DNA of 64,000 nucleotides, taken from the NCBI GenBank assembly GCA_905182995.1, contig CAJJDP010000044.1:195060-259059 (forward strand), in the 5' to 3' direction. This DNA comes from Paramecium octaurelia (taxonomy: Eukaryota > Ciliophora > Oligohymenophorea > Peniculida > Parameciidae). Below, piece after piece: positions 1 to 13,818 of the stretch. Position 1 is the stretch's first letter. The number at the start of each line of letters is the position of its first letter. The notes below the pieces were generated by a model that did not search any database, was not told the origin of the DNA, and saw only the letters and a program-made list of their open reading frames with translations. A program made the position numbers and the translations under genes.

Positions 1-3000
1 ATATTAAATTGAGGTAGTGAAGTGTTGTAATAGGAGTAGATAGGATTATTTCAATTTGATACAGCATTCATCTCGGCATTTGACGGAGAGTCTATTGAAC
101 TCTAAGAATGAATACTTTAGCAGAGCCAGCATGATGTTGAATAGGATCAATAAGAGCAAAATAGAGAAACCCATTGTGATGGCGACATGTAAGACATGGA
201 ATGTGTAATTTTAGATCACGAGTGTTCGTATGAGGTGTTCAGATAATGTCAGGGAGTGACAAGTTGTTCAGCATTGCAATCGAATCCAACGAGATGGCCT
301 TGGGGATTGGAGGACTTCCACAAGTCATTATGCAAACAAGAGCTCTTGTCTCTTTTCTACGAACCAGATTACTCTAGACAGAGCATCGATAAGAATTTAC
401 AAAGATTATTAAAGGAGATTGATCACAAATAATTGTCAAAGATATTGATAGATTATGCATTGAGAGTAGGAACGTTTAAGTAGATTTTGAGTCTTTGTGA
501 TTTAAATATAAGAGAAATTATAAAATTACCAAGATTGCAATAAAAGAGTCGCCATCTACATTATATGAGATCATTGTGCGATTAAGGAGGATTCACTATT
601 ACATAATTACAGCAATTCACTAAACTAAATTACCATCAAATGACAATGACATCCTCTTAATGTTACTTGTACATCTTGGTGAGTTCCCCAGTAGGTGGAA
701 TGTACAAGGTGGGCACAGGAGAGGGTGGAACCATAGCTGGTAAGATATATCTTCATCAACCCCTAAAAAAGCAAGACGATGTCTAATGGGTATTCCTGCA
801 GAATAAATTATATCTGAAACAGTAGAATGGAACTTTGGATATCATTTGTCCTGACACATTTCAGACCTTGAGTCAAATGACTCTCCATTGTCCAGAACTA
901 TTTTAACATCCTCAAATGTAGGCAATAAACAAGAATTATCCATTGATTACAGATGGAGAGAAGCTATTTATTATTGGAAGAAAACTAAATATTACTAAAG
1001 TGGAAGGAGCACCAGCCAAAGTGATTAAAGAACCAGCAGCTTCCACTTCTAGAGCATAAAAGAAGAAAGAAGCTGAACAGCAACCAGCTGATAACACAAT
1101 CAAGATTATGGATTTCATTCTTTTTGAATTCGATTTGAATAAACCAACAGGAAATGTATAAAATGAAGAAGAATCTGACAAGAAACTATTGGCTGAATTG
1201 TATGAGTCATTCCAAGGATATTTCAGTAAAGCAGAGATTAGCAAAGCATTGAATCTGAATAAAAATGATATGTAAAATGCTGCTCAATGGTTGGTTGAAG
1301 AAGGGGAAAAGGAAAGAAATAAAACAACCGTTTCTGTTTCAAAATAGACCTTACTGTGCTAGGCTGAGATCACTACTGACATCTCAGCAAAATAGGTCAA
1401 GAGCAGTGCTGATATCGGCTGTAAGGAGGGATCCATCTTATAACCATAAATAATCAGTAATATCATCTGGACTATGGACAAAAAGTATTTGACAGCTTAT
1501 TTTGAATTTGGAGTAAAGATATTTTCCAAAGATCCAACAGATGAAAAGGAACTTGATCACACTAAAGATGAATTCAATCTAAGGGATCATTTTTACACCA
1601 AAAAACCTTCTACTTCCACTCTACCTCTAAAAGGCACTTATATCACAACAGTTAATAAATACCTTAATGAATTCTACTAGAATCCCAATTATATTGTGTC
1701 TTATGAACATAATACTAAGAGATTCTATGTTATGCATATCCAATGGAATTCCACTGATCTTTAATTCCCTGCCTTGGTTACAATCGGATCTGATTTTGTT
1801 CATCGACCACTAAATCTCAATTTGACTCCGGCTACGACTTTCGACGAAGAAGTTGTTAACTTCCTACTTTAACAACAAGAATAACGCTTTGATTAGGAAT
1901 GGAGATTGAATGATTGGTATGTGGCATACTAAATAATGCTCAAGAACCTAAGAGGCATCTCCGAACATTTCTCAGAAGAGGAAGTTAAGAAAATACAAAG
2001 CGAAAAATCCAAATATATACATCGATTGAATAAATCCATTTAATCCATTAACAATCAAAGAACTGAAGTCGAACTTAAAAGGGTTTATGCTTTTTGTGTA
2101 GAAGGTACTTGGGAGGAGTTGAAACAAATCTGGTCCCTGTTCAAGAAGTATCACAAGATCCAATATCTTCAACTCTTATAATATTGGGTTTAATACAGTG
2201 AGAGTTCTATCTTGCTGAATGCTGGAGTGCATGATTTACTAAAAGAGATAGGAGAATATCTGATCTAAAATTGGTAAAGTGATTTGCACAGAAATATCTT
2301 TATTAAAGGTTGGACACTCTTTTTGTGTTCAAATTCCCTTTAATTATAGTATTTAAGATTGGGAGATAATCAATTATTACAGAATATCATTTAGACATAT
2401 TCAAGCATATAACCTGAAACTGAATCTGCCATACTTAAATTAAAATCTAAGAATATTAACTTGGATGGAGATTTCAAGTCATTCATCCACAAAAAAGGAG
2501 CACAGCATTATTTGATTGAGCCATTACCAAGATTGTTGGTTGAAGTAGTTTAGAGTGTGAAACTATTCTAAAAGGTGTATCCAAAGGGCTATTTTGTGGA
2601 TTGTGACATCACATAGATAAATCAGCAATTTTGGACATTAGCAAAGGAGTGGGCAACACAATGTGATCTAACTAAATGGTAATTCTTAACCATGCTATTT
2701 AATATGGCATTCAATGAGAATAACGAGTGGGAAGTACAACATAAATTAGCATTCAATATATTGTAAGTGTTTGAATTGGGAATAGCCAATAAAGAAGTCA
2801 AAGAATTGATTATCAAACACAATTTTCTAACTCATTTCCTGCTCTAATTATTTTTATCCCCCGTCCTTTAATGTCCCATCGATTGTAGTATCCTGTCCAT
2901 TTTGATGTAGATTAATCAAAATATTGAATTGCCTACAACTCCCTCAAGAAGCCAAGGCATAGATCCTATAGGATTCAAAGTGTTTGAAACGAGTCACCCT

Positions 3001-6000
3001 TACGAAAGATAGAAGGTCTAAACTTTTGAGGATACCTACTTCCCAGGTGCTTTGGCTTTGGCGGTAGAGTTTGATCCGAGATGCTCAAGTGACTAAGCCC
3101 ATGATTTCTTAACTATTAACTCCTGGTATTCTCCTCAAACTGGACCTTTTGGATTGCAAACTAAATTGAAAGATCCTATGGGGGTTTCATATAGAATCTC
3201 AGGTAAATTGAGTACCAAAAGACCTATTCTGATGCTTGGCAATGTGATTCAGGCTGATTTCAGTCCAAGTGGATAAGTTAGAAACGAACATTCTCTAAAT
3301 CGATGGGGATTCAAAATTACAATTCGCCCAGTGTATGGAGACACCTATCATGTGAGCAATGTGTTACACATGGTAATTTTGGAGAACATTTAATCCTTAT
3401 TGGGATTCAACGAAAGTAGAACAGCCTATGAAGAAACTAATTAGCATCTCTTGAAATGGAATATTTTGAAGAATGGAAGAGCTGGATTTCAATATGATAA
3501 ACATCTCATTAAAGTATTGGGGTAGTTGTCTATCGCTAATATGTCTTATGATGATGCCACACTATTACATGAGAATGCAGGAGCCAATTCCTAGATTAAG
3601 AATAAGTATCAACAATTAAAGAGAGATCTCATAAAAGTCAATTACAAAAGCAGAGAATTGCAGAAGACTAATATTGATCTTCTTCAATTGGCTCAATAGT
3701 AAAATAAATACATTTCTCAAATTTTGGAGAAAAAAGGAGAATTTTATAAAGTGATTTCGGAAATTGTTAGTCAATTCACTGATTCAATTCAATATAGAAC
3801 TGCAAAGCAAAAGTCAGCTATGAAGGCACACATTGAAGAATTCAAATAAATTGAGATGCTTGTGATTTTGGTCACCTTGTATCATAGTGGGTTATTGGAT
3901 GAAATCAACCTGTTGAATTTGGAACATCACATCGACATGCTATAGGAAGCTAGAAATGATGTCATTAATTACATGCTCAAAGAAGTGGAGACTATGATTG
4001 AGTACCAATAGAATTACGAAGGAATGTCATTGCAAGCAACGGAAATGATGGAATAATAGAAATTGAAATAAATAAATGAGAAAATCGAAAACACTCTTTG
4101 GGATATGCTCCAAAAGAGATTAGAAGGCAATAGTGAGATGATTTATAAAATATGCACTCAATAAAATTTGGCTATCATTGAAAACAATCCCAACTTATCT
4201 CTAAGATAGATCTACAATAACATTTTAGCAAAAATCAGGGAATCAAAACTAGTACTAGTAAATCCGTATCAACATATAGTTTAAGTGATCAAAAAGAGAA
4301 TTCTCATCCTATTCAATATTAGTAATGTTTAATTGGTGGGTTAATAACAGATGATTTAAATTAAATCCTAGTAATCGATCGACTCTGGAAGCATCAAATA
4401 ATTAAAGCCTCCTGGTATCGAAAGATCAATCTCTCATTAGATAGATGATAAGAATATCGACAGTTAGAAATTGTTAAAGTTTAGACAATGGCTAGATAGT
4501 TATCAAAAATGGAAAGTGCTTCACAATGTAAATTTAAATCAGATTTCTGCTGAATCTCTAGATATTCCTCCTGTTAAGTCTGTCATACTATTTCTCTAAT
4601 AGAATGTGGATGAATCTTTGATTTAGGTTATGGACTTACACAATCGCAGATGCATAAGAAGAATTGCCTCACTTAAATTCCTAAATGAATTCTAAGGTTA
4701 GAGTGGAGGTATTTTATGTTAGGATGTTATTAATTGTAAAATTGAATTTGCCAGCTCCAACATCAAAGAAATACTTCTCCAAGAAGTTGTAAAAAGATTG
4801 AATTATCTCATGTAATCAATAAAGAATGATTATGCTACCTATTTGAATCAAGCAATCACATAATAAATTGATGGAACTTTGCTGGAATAATTGAAGGTTT
4901 TATGCATGACTCTATGCGAAATTAATCAGCTATTTTAAGTAGACAATAACATTTTATGGAAAAGTAGAGAGCATGATTATAATCCTCACTTCAATCCTAT
5001 ATTCAAATAATTCTTAAGCAACATCATCATAACTGGATTATTAAGTTTGGCCTTTGTAAATTTGGATCAACAGTATTAATCCGTTGCTATTTTGAGTTAA
5101 AATATTTTAAATAATGTTAAAGAGACTTTGTATATAATAACAGATAATTTGATGACTGATGACATTCTTTAATAATTGATATAAATTTTATCATAGGAAT
5201 TAGGAATATCACTTTAGGGAGATGAAATCAATTGCAGATTACTAACCAAATTATATGATTTAATCGGAGTAAAGAGAGTGAATTTCTTGCTTACAAATAT
5301 TTTAGATTGCTTGATAATTCATTAAAATTAGGATGTTCCATCATCCTTAGTGAAATTGATATTCTTTATACTGCATCATACCAACACTCCATCTACAATG
5401 AGATTGGCAATCAGGATTTCTAAGTATTTTAGCAATATCAATCTCAACAAGATCAAATATACTCCAAAATATTTATGGATTTATTATGAGAATTGCAATT
5501 TGTAATAAGTTAAAGTCTTATAAGAAAACAAGGAGTTATATTTTAGTGAGGCATTGATTGAGCGAGTTGGACATTTAGTAGGTCAATAGGAAGATACTAG
5601 TAATCAAAATATTAATACAATGTTACAGACTGAATTAGTGAATGTGTAAAAAAAGATAGTTACATCAAACACTAATGCCGATCAGAATAATAATCAATAG
5701 TATAGAGTGATATTGCATTTGTGCTAGGAGGAAGAGATATCTATTCTATTGAAGATTCTATATTGGTGGGAAGAGTTCTATCCAAGTGCTAAATTGAAGT
5801 TACCTCAAACATATTAGGAGTATTTGGAAATGAAGGAGAAGGAGAAAAAAAGAGAGGAGTAGAAGACTCAATAATAGGAGGTGATTGCATAACAAACGGA
5901 GTTCCAATCATAGAGACAACAATAGCAATAGTAATATAAATTATTGGAGAGAGTCTTAATGACTTAGCCAGAAATCTAATAAAAGGATTATCTATTGGGA

Positions 6001-9000
6001 TGGGGATTCAATTATAGCAATTTATATAGTGATATGAAGAGTGGACCGTCGGATAATAAGAAACATTCATCTGGGAGAGTAAAGAAACAAATAAAGAAGT
6101 ATTGGAGACCTTTGAATTTCCAAGAATTGGAACGATTGTATGAAGAATTATACAAATAAAATGAAGACATCAAGTAGTTTCCAGATGAGTAAGCATTCTT
6201 GAAACAAAGAAACTTCATAACTAGAATACATTCATACATAAAGGAAGTTAAAAATTATGGTAGTTTACTCACAGTTTATGGTTGCATTGCATTTAGTGAA
6301 ATATTTACTCTTCAAAAGGCTTAGGTTTTAATAGAGCTTATTTAATTAGCATTGAATGGGATATTACCTAACATACCAATGACTGAACTATCAGAAGAAT
6401 TCAGAAATAAAGCTGATCCAAACAAATATATTTTAATGGGAGCCATCAAAGAGATTGCACCTCCAAAGAGTAAATCACAGCCATAAAAAGCACCCACTCA
6501 AATTCCACCGCAACCAACAAGTGGTAAATCGCAGATGACTATGAGCATTTGTGATGTCTACACCTTCTAGACATTTGAGTTTAGAATGGATTATATTACT
6601 TTGTTGCCATATGGAAATACAAGTGTCAATTTTTACAATGAAATCAACCGAAGTTCATCCTTCACACAGCAATAAGTTAATGGGCAAATAGTTGGCCAAT
6701 TGATTTACGAACTTAGTCAATTATTGTCTCATTAATAGATAGATATTAATAAGGAAAGCAAGTATTACAAACTCGGATACACTACTATCCTATCTTAATA
6801 ATTGATATAGGTAGCCCCAGGAGTCCCAGTTTAAATTAAGAAGCACAAGTCATATGATAAATAATACGTTGTATCTGGAGGAGACTATAGTGGCTAGAAG
6901 GAATTGAAGATACTTTCAAATAATGATGACAAACTTAATTTATAGGTTGTAAAATTAGATGAAATCGAACTAATACAATAGGACATCCCTTAATTGATAT
7001 CTCAAGAATAGATGTTAGAATTGATTGAAAAAGAGAGTGATAAATTCATCTTGAGGAATCTCTTCATTATTGCAAGTAAATTGGAATGGAAGGGATACAA
7101 TGTAGAGAGAATTGCTGAGAAAATATTAAATTTGGCTAATCTTTATTAAGGAGATAACAAGTTCATTCAAGCATGGGAACGATTAATAGATAGCAGACTG
7201 ACACCGAATTACTTCTTCCCTATAGAGATCCCTAAGACTATTAAATTCCCCCAATAACCCTAATAAGGTGAGTAAGAAGATCATAAGATTGACCCTTTTG
7301 TGGAAAGTGTTGACAATACAATTATTGTTGGTAGCACATATATGTAATCATTGCCCGAAGCTTGCATAGTCTCTAATGAATTGAAATTAGTTCAATATTG
7401 GGAGAAGAACATCCTGCCCAAAATATACGATTATGTCAAGGGCTCATTGAGACCCTATGAGATTGACGACTTCTTTGAATAAATTAGATAGCAATTGAGA
7501 AAAGGAGAACAAAACAAAGCTTTGGAAATAGCCTACATTGTATGCGATCAGAGAATGCCAAATGGTGTTATTATTCCAGAGTCGAATCACGATTGGAGTA
7601 CATTAACAATAGAAGAAGTCTAGGCTGGACAATACGTTCTCTGTAGACTCATTGATAAAACATCAGAATAGTTGTACTCAAAAGAATACTTAAATTACAA
7701 GAAGCAAGGTCAGACATTTATTTGTGGACAAATCATTGGTGTTGATTAAAGATCATCCTCCATCTTGATTACACATATGGACATCAACAATTCTCAACTC
7801 TATGCCACTTGGTTCCCGGTCAGTGCACTTAAGTAGGTGTAATTGTATATTCCCCCAAATGCTAATGCTTATCAATAGGAGACAATCTTAAAAGAATACA
7901 ACAGAGAATTAGACTTAGAACTCAGCAAATAAGCCAGATAATTGTACATTTTGCAGAGTCAAACTATTAACGTTGATCCAATCACATATTTGTAATTAGC
8001 TATGCAATTCGAGGGATCATGTATCAATGGTTGGTTAACTGAGTAGTTAATCGATGGCAATACTAAAACTAATCAGAAATTAAATCAATTTTTGGAGAAA
8101 CCTGAGTTAATCTTCAGCTGGTTGTCTAAGTCCTTTGATTAAATTCATTAATCTGTCAATAACAACAAACTAATATTGGATTTAGTCAAATCTCATAAGA
8201 AACCATTAGAACTCAATTCTGACTTAGATATAGCTGGTTTGGCAATAGTATTTAAGAATGATGCAACTCTCTGCACTTGTTCTGGCATCAATTTCTATAA
8301 GGATAAATTGGGTATCAATGACTTTTACACAATAAGCAGCGGCAAAGAGACCAGAGGTAGATTATCTCCTATTGTGCTCAATCAAAAGAGTGTTTATTGT
8401 GAGTATTATTTCAATGGTGAAGCCTTGCCAATCTATCAATAAAAGTTATGTGTTTCTCGTTTGCCTTGTGTTGTCTATAAAATTCCAACCTTGTGGAATA
8501 CTGTTTGTTATGTGATTGATTAAATGAGCACAATTTTCATCAAAAACAAAGACATTCCAAATTTGAAGAACATCAATCATCTATTGGATAAAGCATATCA
8601 ATCTCAACCTCATATCTTAAATCAATCCATCATCAAATTATTAATTAGAAATGTTCGTAAATTACAAACTATCTCAGACGAAACTCTAAAGGATGAATTG
8701 CTTATTTAATTAATAAATGATGCCGTCAAAATATATAATATTCAGAAGGTAGAACCCAATGTTTTGTATTCATCCTATCTCTAAGACATCAGTGAATTGT
8801 TGGCTGTGGCCATTCCCAACAAGACAAAAATCTAGATTCCAGACTGGATAAATGCCTATCGATAATTAATTTAGATTGCAGAATTCATTAAATGTGGTAA
8901 GACTTTGTACAATGAATAAATTGAACAGATCAATGGAATGTTATAGTCTAATCAATGGGATCAATTGATTTACATGAATCAATTACCTTGTGATATTCAA

Positions 9001-11622
9001 GACGTATTACAAGAACAATTAGTCAGAATCTTAAATCCAACAATCGATATATTTAGAAGATAAAATTAAGCAATTGTTCTAATTGATGGATTTCAATAAT
9101 TAAATTTAGAAAATGTTGAAATACAGTTGCCACCCGAACCAGTCTAAGATGCTGTGAAACTCTGGTAATGTGAAATATGTACTTATGCTGAAAATGTCTG
9201 GGATTCCTCGCATTGTTCAATCTGCGAAAATCCAGCACCTGCCAACAAAATTCCTTATAAAGGATCTGAAGATTAATCCTCATAATAGGAGTAGCAGTAG
9301 ATTTAAATCAATGTTGATGAGGAGGATGAAAAGGCCGACAGAAGAGAGAAGTAGTTTTTCGAAGATTTAATTGAAAGGATCAAGGAGAAAGTTAAAAAGC
9401 ATTATGCTGATTAACAGAGGGAGAAAGAATAAAAAATAAATCAAATTAATCAAGCAATTGAAGCCCAATAGAATCAATTAAAGTAACTTAATAAATATTA
9501 AGAAAAAAAGCAGAAGTAGTTAACTTATAAATCGAAGCTCCAACAAACCAAACAACCATAATAGCAATAACAATAACAAAAAATATAGGATTGCAAATTA
9601 AAATTATAATAACTCACATCTGAATTATAATAAATACAAGAAATCAAACTTGAAAATAATTTCCAAATCTATTCTGGCAAATACATCCTTGAAAAAGCCA
9701 AAGCCTTCTTAAAAGAGTTCTTAACTAATAGATTAGAATATTTCAGAAAACAAATCAATCCAAAATAATTGGAAGAAATGAGCAGTATGGATGCAATAGA
9801 ATGTTGGAAATATTTAGAATCATAAGGTTACGATTTCCATTATCAACTAATCAATAATCCAAAGACCATCTAAATTCTACCCATTTAATAAATGAAGCAC
9901 CTTCTTAAATTAATTGAATTCGATATTTGCAAAGAAACCAAAGCTGTAAGAACTTACAACCCAAGAAATATCAGGAATTAAATAGACGAATAGGCTGTTA
10001 ATTATTCAGATTATATTAATTGTTTGACCAAATATTAGGATCTAGTGAATTCTCCACTATTAGTAATTAGACAATCTTGGGCAATCATTAAATTATTCAA
10101 CCGATACTTAGAGACTTGTGGACAATTTATCAATATGGATGTTCCTATTGGTACTTCATAGCAATTCCAATAAAATACCATCCTTTTGTCTATGGGCAAT
10201 TACATGCAAGTATTACGATAGTTGTGTATGACTCCTACAAAAGTAGACATAGTTTAGAGAGTTCTAAACAAAACAAGTATCAGTAGAGACTCACCACCGA
10301 AGATCAATGTAGAACGTATTCGTTTGGCCAATCGTAATGGAAAAGCGAATCAATAAGATTTCTTATTTACTATGGCCTATGAACAAATGAAAAACATACC
10401 ACCCACTCTCTTAAGACCAATAAAACCTCAAGGAACTGATCCATTCTTGGCATTCGAAGTCAATTTCAAGGGTGAGGACGTCTAAGGAGAAAGTGGTCCA
10501 TATAGATAATTCTTTGCCGATATCAGTAAAGAATTGCAATCATCTTAATTGTTATTATATCCTTCAACCAACAATCAGGCAAAATTGGGAAATCACAAAG
10601 ATAAATTTGTTCTGAATCCTAGTGCAAGATCTAATTACTATTTACACCTGTACGAATACTTAGGAGTTTTGATGGCCATAGCAATCAGAACAGCCACTCA
10701 TTTCTCTTTAGATTTGCCATCGATATTTTGGAAACAAATTGTGGGCGAGAAAATCACATTTGAAGACATTGAGCAAATAGATGCAACAATGTGCAATTTA
10801 ATTAATTTTATGTAAGAGTGTCCAGAGTCAACATTTGAAGAGAATATTTTTGAAAACTGGGTCACTCTGAGAACAGATAAGAGTGTACAGGAATTAAAAG
10901 AGGTAATTTATAAATCTTATGCTTTAGAATGGCAGCAAAATACCAGTCAAATATGAAGAAAGACTCGAGTACATTAATAAATTGATAGAAGTCAAATGTA
11001 CTGAAAGCGAGTTATAATGTGAAAGTCTTATTAAAGGATTAGTCAAAATTATACCTTCACCTTTGCTAAATTGTATATATCTTTTAATATCACATTCTAG
11101 GGGTGTCAGCTGAAGACTTAGAATTATCGGTTTGTGGAAGACCTATTGTAGATGTGGATCTCTTAAAGAGACATACTAGATATTCTGGAGACCTAAATGA
11201 AAACAGTGAAAGAATCAAATTCTTTTGGGAGGCTCTCTATGAACTGTCAGAATAAGAGAAATTGCGATTCATTAAATTTTGTTGGGGCTAAGAGAGATTA
11301 CCTGCCAATGATGAAGAATTCGATAGAAATTAAATTAGATTCATGATTAAACCTTCTACTGTTAATACTAAACAACCAAACAAAGCTCTGCCAAAAGCAG
11401 ATACTTGTTTCTTTAATTTAGAATTGCCTAATTATTCTAGCAAAGATGTATTTAATTATATTTAATCATTAGATTTTGAAGAAACAATTACTAACAGCAA
11501 TAAATTTTGATTGTGATAGTATGAATGCTGATCCTCGTGTAAATTTAGATCCAAATGCTCGACACAGACGTAATAGAGATGAAGATGAAGATGATAGTTT
11601 GTTTGAGGAAGGTGAATGGTGA
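1..11622 (+). CDS. Giant HECT-type E3 ubiquitin ligase, 5' end outside window
   Basis: Read with the ciliate code from base 2, this gives about 3838 codons in four-intron form (introns 189-214, 10903-10927, 11073-11100, 11448-11472); the start lies left of the window. Domains by in-window residue: a UBA-like segment about 389-428 ([19 protein letters not shown]), a CUB-like beta domain about 980-1105, a RanBP2-type zinc finger about 3045-3075 (W-x-C-x2-C...C-x2-C), a Gln/Lys-rich coiled coil, then a C-terminal HECT domain from about 3440. The catalytic cysteine is the TGT at 11405-11407 in [18 protein letters not shown], followed by the SSKDILKK HECT end once the last intron is removed. A short acidic tail follows. 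HECT enzymes accept ubiquitin from an E2 on this Cys and pass it to substrates. The UBA, CUB and zinc finger suggest ubiquitin and partner binding. Size and layout resemble HECTD4/HERC-like giants, but the exact orthology is not certain. Confidence 0.9.
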
Positions 11623-11770
11623 AATCATATATATATTATAAGTATATTAGCTTAAACATATGTCTATATTAAAACTCTTCAAACTAATTGAATTTTTTAA
11701 ATTAAATCCAAAAATTAGTACTGAAATTATAAAATTGAAGAATGAGCAAATAATTGTTCACAATTTGTTC

Positions 11771-12292
11771 TCAGCTGAAAATTAGTTTTGGCTGTAATTC
11801 CTCCTCTTTTATTTCTTACTTGACTTCTTATATTGCTTCATTGCTTTAAAACTCTTCTTTGATATTTTAAATGCTGGTCAAATGTTCGAATTCAATCTTA
11901 ATTTTACTTTAAAATGGATCTTCTTTTTTGACATGGATAAATTCTTTTTTTATTTACTTACTAATTAGAGCAGCTGTTTTGATATATGCTTTATGTTTCT
12001 GTATTAATTTTCTAAGAAATCCCATTCTCTTATTAGCAAAGTCTTCAATCCTACATATCAAATTCACTTTGGTAAATATTTGAACATAATCTTCTAAAGT
12101 TTTCTTTGGGATTTTAACTTGATTAGCTGCTTCTTGCAGACTAATTCTTGGTTAGTTTGTATTCTATTGGCATTTACCTTATTCATATATCCTTCTCCAT
12201 TCTCTAACCCTGTTAAGAGCATCAAGTACACTTCTTTCCTTTACTCGTTTTTTAGTTGACTGAGGAACGGCACCTTATACTTAGTTGAGCAT
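11771..12292 (-). CDS. Small basic protein with helix-turn-helix-like core, function unknown
   Basis: An intron-free frame of 173 aa runs from ATG at 12292 to TGA at 11771. The N-terminal third is basic (KKRVKERSVLDALNRVREWR) and is followed by a helix-turn-helix-like stretch (RISLQEAANQVKIPKKTLED) and a second basic helix (NKRMGFLRKLIQKHK). The C-terminal third is acidic with KEE repeats. The RISL-EAA-VGIP-KTL pattern is that of psq/CENP-B-like DNA-binding helices, so a DNA-binding role is my inference rather than a firm family assignment. It lies convergent to the HECT gene (149 bp between stops) and upstream of the E2 gene on the same strand. No catalytic motif, signal peptide or membrane segment is seen. 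Confidence 0.65.
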
Positions 12293-12646
12293 AAAGAAAT
12301 TAAATATTATTTTTAGAATTCAATTAAAAACTGATTTGCATACACTCTCAAGAGTTATTATAGAATACATTTGCAAACTGAATGTAAGGCTAGTGGTCTG
12401 GAGTTTGAGGAACTATAATAAAAGTTTGTTTTTGACTTTATTATAATAAATATCTAATGTAATTATTGAAATTCAAATTGAAGGATTTAGTTAAAATAAT
12501 ATATATTAGCATATTCATTTTAATAATATCGATTGTTCTAGAATAAATTAATTATATAAAATTATAAACAATCGCAATTATGTATTATAATTGAATAGAA
12601 AGAAATAAAGCAAGATATAATTGTTAATATATGTTACTAATGCTCA
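12293..12646. other. Intergenic, AT-rich
   Basis: This is the spacer between the start of the small HTH-like gene and the stop of the E2 gene, both on the minus strand. It is AT-rich with no conserved-looking frame on either strand. It must hold the promoter of the HTH-like gene, but I recognise no specific element. Confidence 0.5.
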
Positions 12647-13145
12647 TCATTAAGCGAATTTTTAGGTTTCTTATCTTACTGCTTCTTCAAACTTTCCTTT
12701 ATCGCTTTTATATAACTCCATTGCTTTTGGGTTTAGTGCTTATTCAGTATTAACTTATCCCAAGATGTTTAGGATTTTCTCTAACACTTATTTAACAGTT
12801 TTAGTTGGCTACCATTACTCCTATAATAATATTATCATCATTTACTTTGGTCTCAATCATATCTTCACAAAACTCTCCCTTCTCTGTAATATTGGGATGG
12901 AAAATTTTTGTTGTAAAAATAAATTAGGGTGCTTTGAAAGGATAGTTCTCTGGGAATGTAATGGTCAATTTGAACTTGCCTCCTTAATAGGCTGTGCCTT
13001 CTGGGCCTGCGACTACGGCTGTCCATCTTTCAATACATAAAATTAAATACAATAATCTGTTATTAGCATCGGCAGTGATCTAAACACCATGAAGAGGACT
13101 TGTTTAAGTCAAATCTTGCAATTCTTTATTGAGTCTGTTTTACAT
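12647..13145 (-). CDS. Ubiquitin-conjugating enzyme E2
   Basis: Two introns (13027-13050, 24 nt; 12821-12845, 25 nt) give a 149-aa single UBC-fold protein. The order is typical: N-terminal helix MQNRLNKELQDL, then WTAVVAGPEGTAYQGGKF, FPENYPFKAP, the HPNI stretch and the active-site region EKGEFCEDMIETK, where the Cys is the likely thioester residue, then WQPTKTVKQVLEKIL and the C-terminal helices. It carries activated ubiquitin (or a relative) from E1 to E3 ligases in cytosol or nucleus. The EKG-x-x-C spacing is closer to the UBE2L3/UBE2D type than to UBC9, but subfamily assignment is only tentative. The first intron is a multiple of three without an in-frame TGA; I call it an intron because its translation would insert eight residues into a conserved strand. 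It sits near the HECT ligase gene, which may be coincidence. Confidence 0.92.
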
Positions 13146-13818
13146 TTTCTTTGAATAAATAATTTATTATTTAAATCTTTTAATATTTCATACTTATTTA
13201 TGCTTAATAGAAAAAGAATCACCTTAACCCTTTATTGTTCAGATCAGTTGATTGATTTTACACTGTATTTTGGCTTGATCCAAATATATTCAAATCAAAA
13301 GCCTTATTTAATTGAGGAAAAATTGTTAAAATTTTCCTTCTTCATAGACACACAATTTATTAATTTATAGCATTTAATAATTAAGAATAGAATTTCTATT
13401 TTATATGTATGTGATTTTTTTGACTTATTTATAATAAATCGTAGATACTTTAAATACTGTTTCTTAAATCCTATTTTTTTTAATATATTTATTAGCTCAT
13501 TATATTCTAGATTATTCTACTTCTTTTAATATTTAGTTTTAATAAAATCATTCTCCCATCTAATTAGCTTCGTTATATTTAACATACAAACGAACACCCT
13601 CTGAATGTTTTCAAATTTTTATTTTTTTAACAGTTTAAATTAGAATCATATCAAATTCTGACGAAGATCTAAGCTTTTTGAAATGTATCTATTTTAGATT
13701 TCTTGTTTATGTTTTGATGCTATTTTTAATAATTAATTCCATATTTATCTTGTAGATTAAGTCATAAATGCATATCCATATTTATTATAGTAAATATTTA
13801 TCTATGAAATAATCATAA
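13146..13818. other. Intergenic; possible minus-strand gene relic
   Basis: No intact gene is seen between the divergent E2 and RhoGEF starts. On the minus strand, scraps such as HSEGVRLYVKYNEANQMGE (near 13580-13625) and a Lys/Asn-rich frame below it look weakly protein-like. They are broken by TGA codons and cannot be joined into a gene. This could be an old relic or chance in AT-rich DNA, where TGA is rare. Confidence 0.3.

Noticed and set aside
936-1244. Minus-strand 102-aa frame
   Set aside because: It is a shadow of the HECT gene. The plus strand is continuously coding here and the minus product shows no conserved pattern.
11508-11510. TGA in the HECT C-terminus as gene end
   Set aside because: Removing a 25-nt GT...AG intron (11448-11472) restores the conserved SSKDILKK HECT end and shifts the real stop to 11620-11622.
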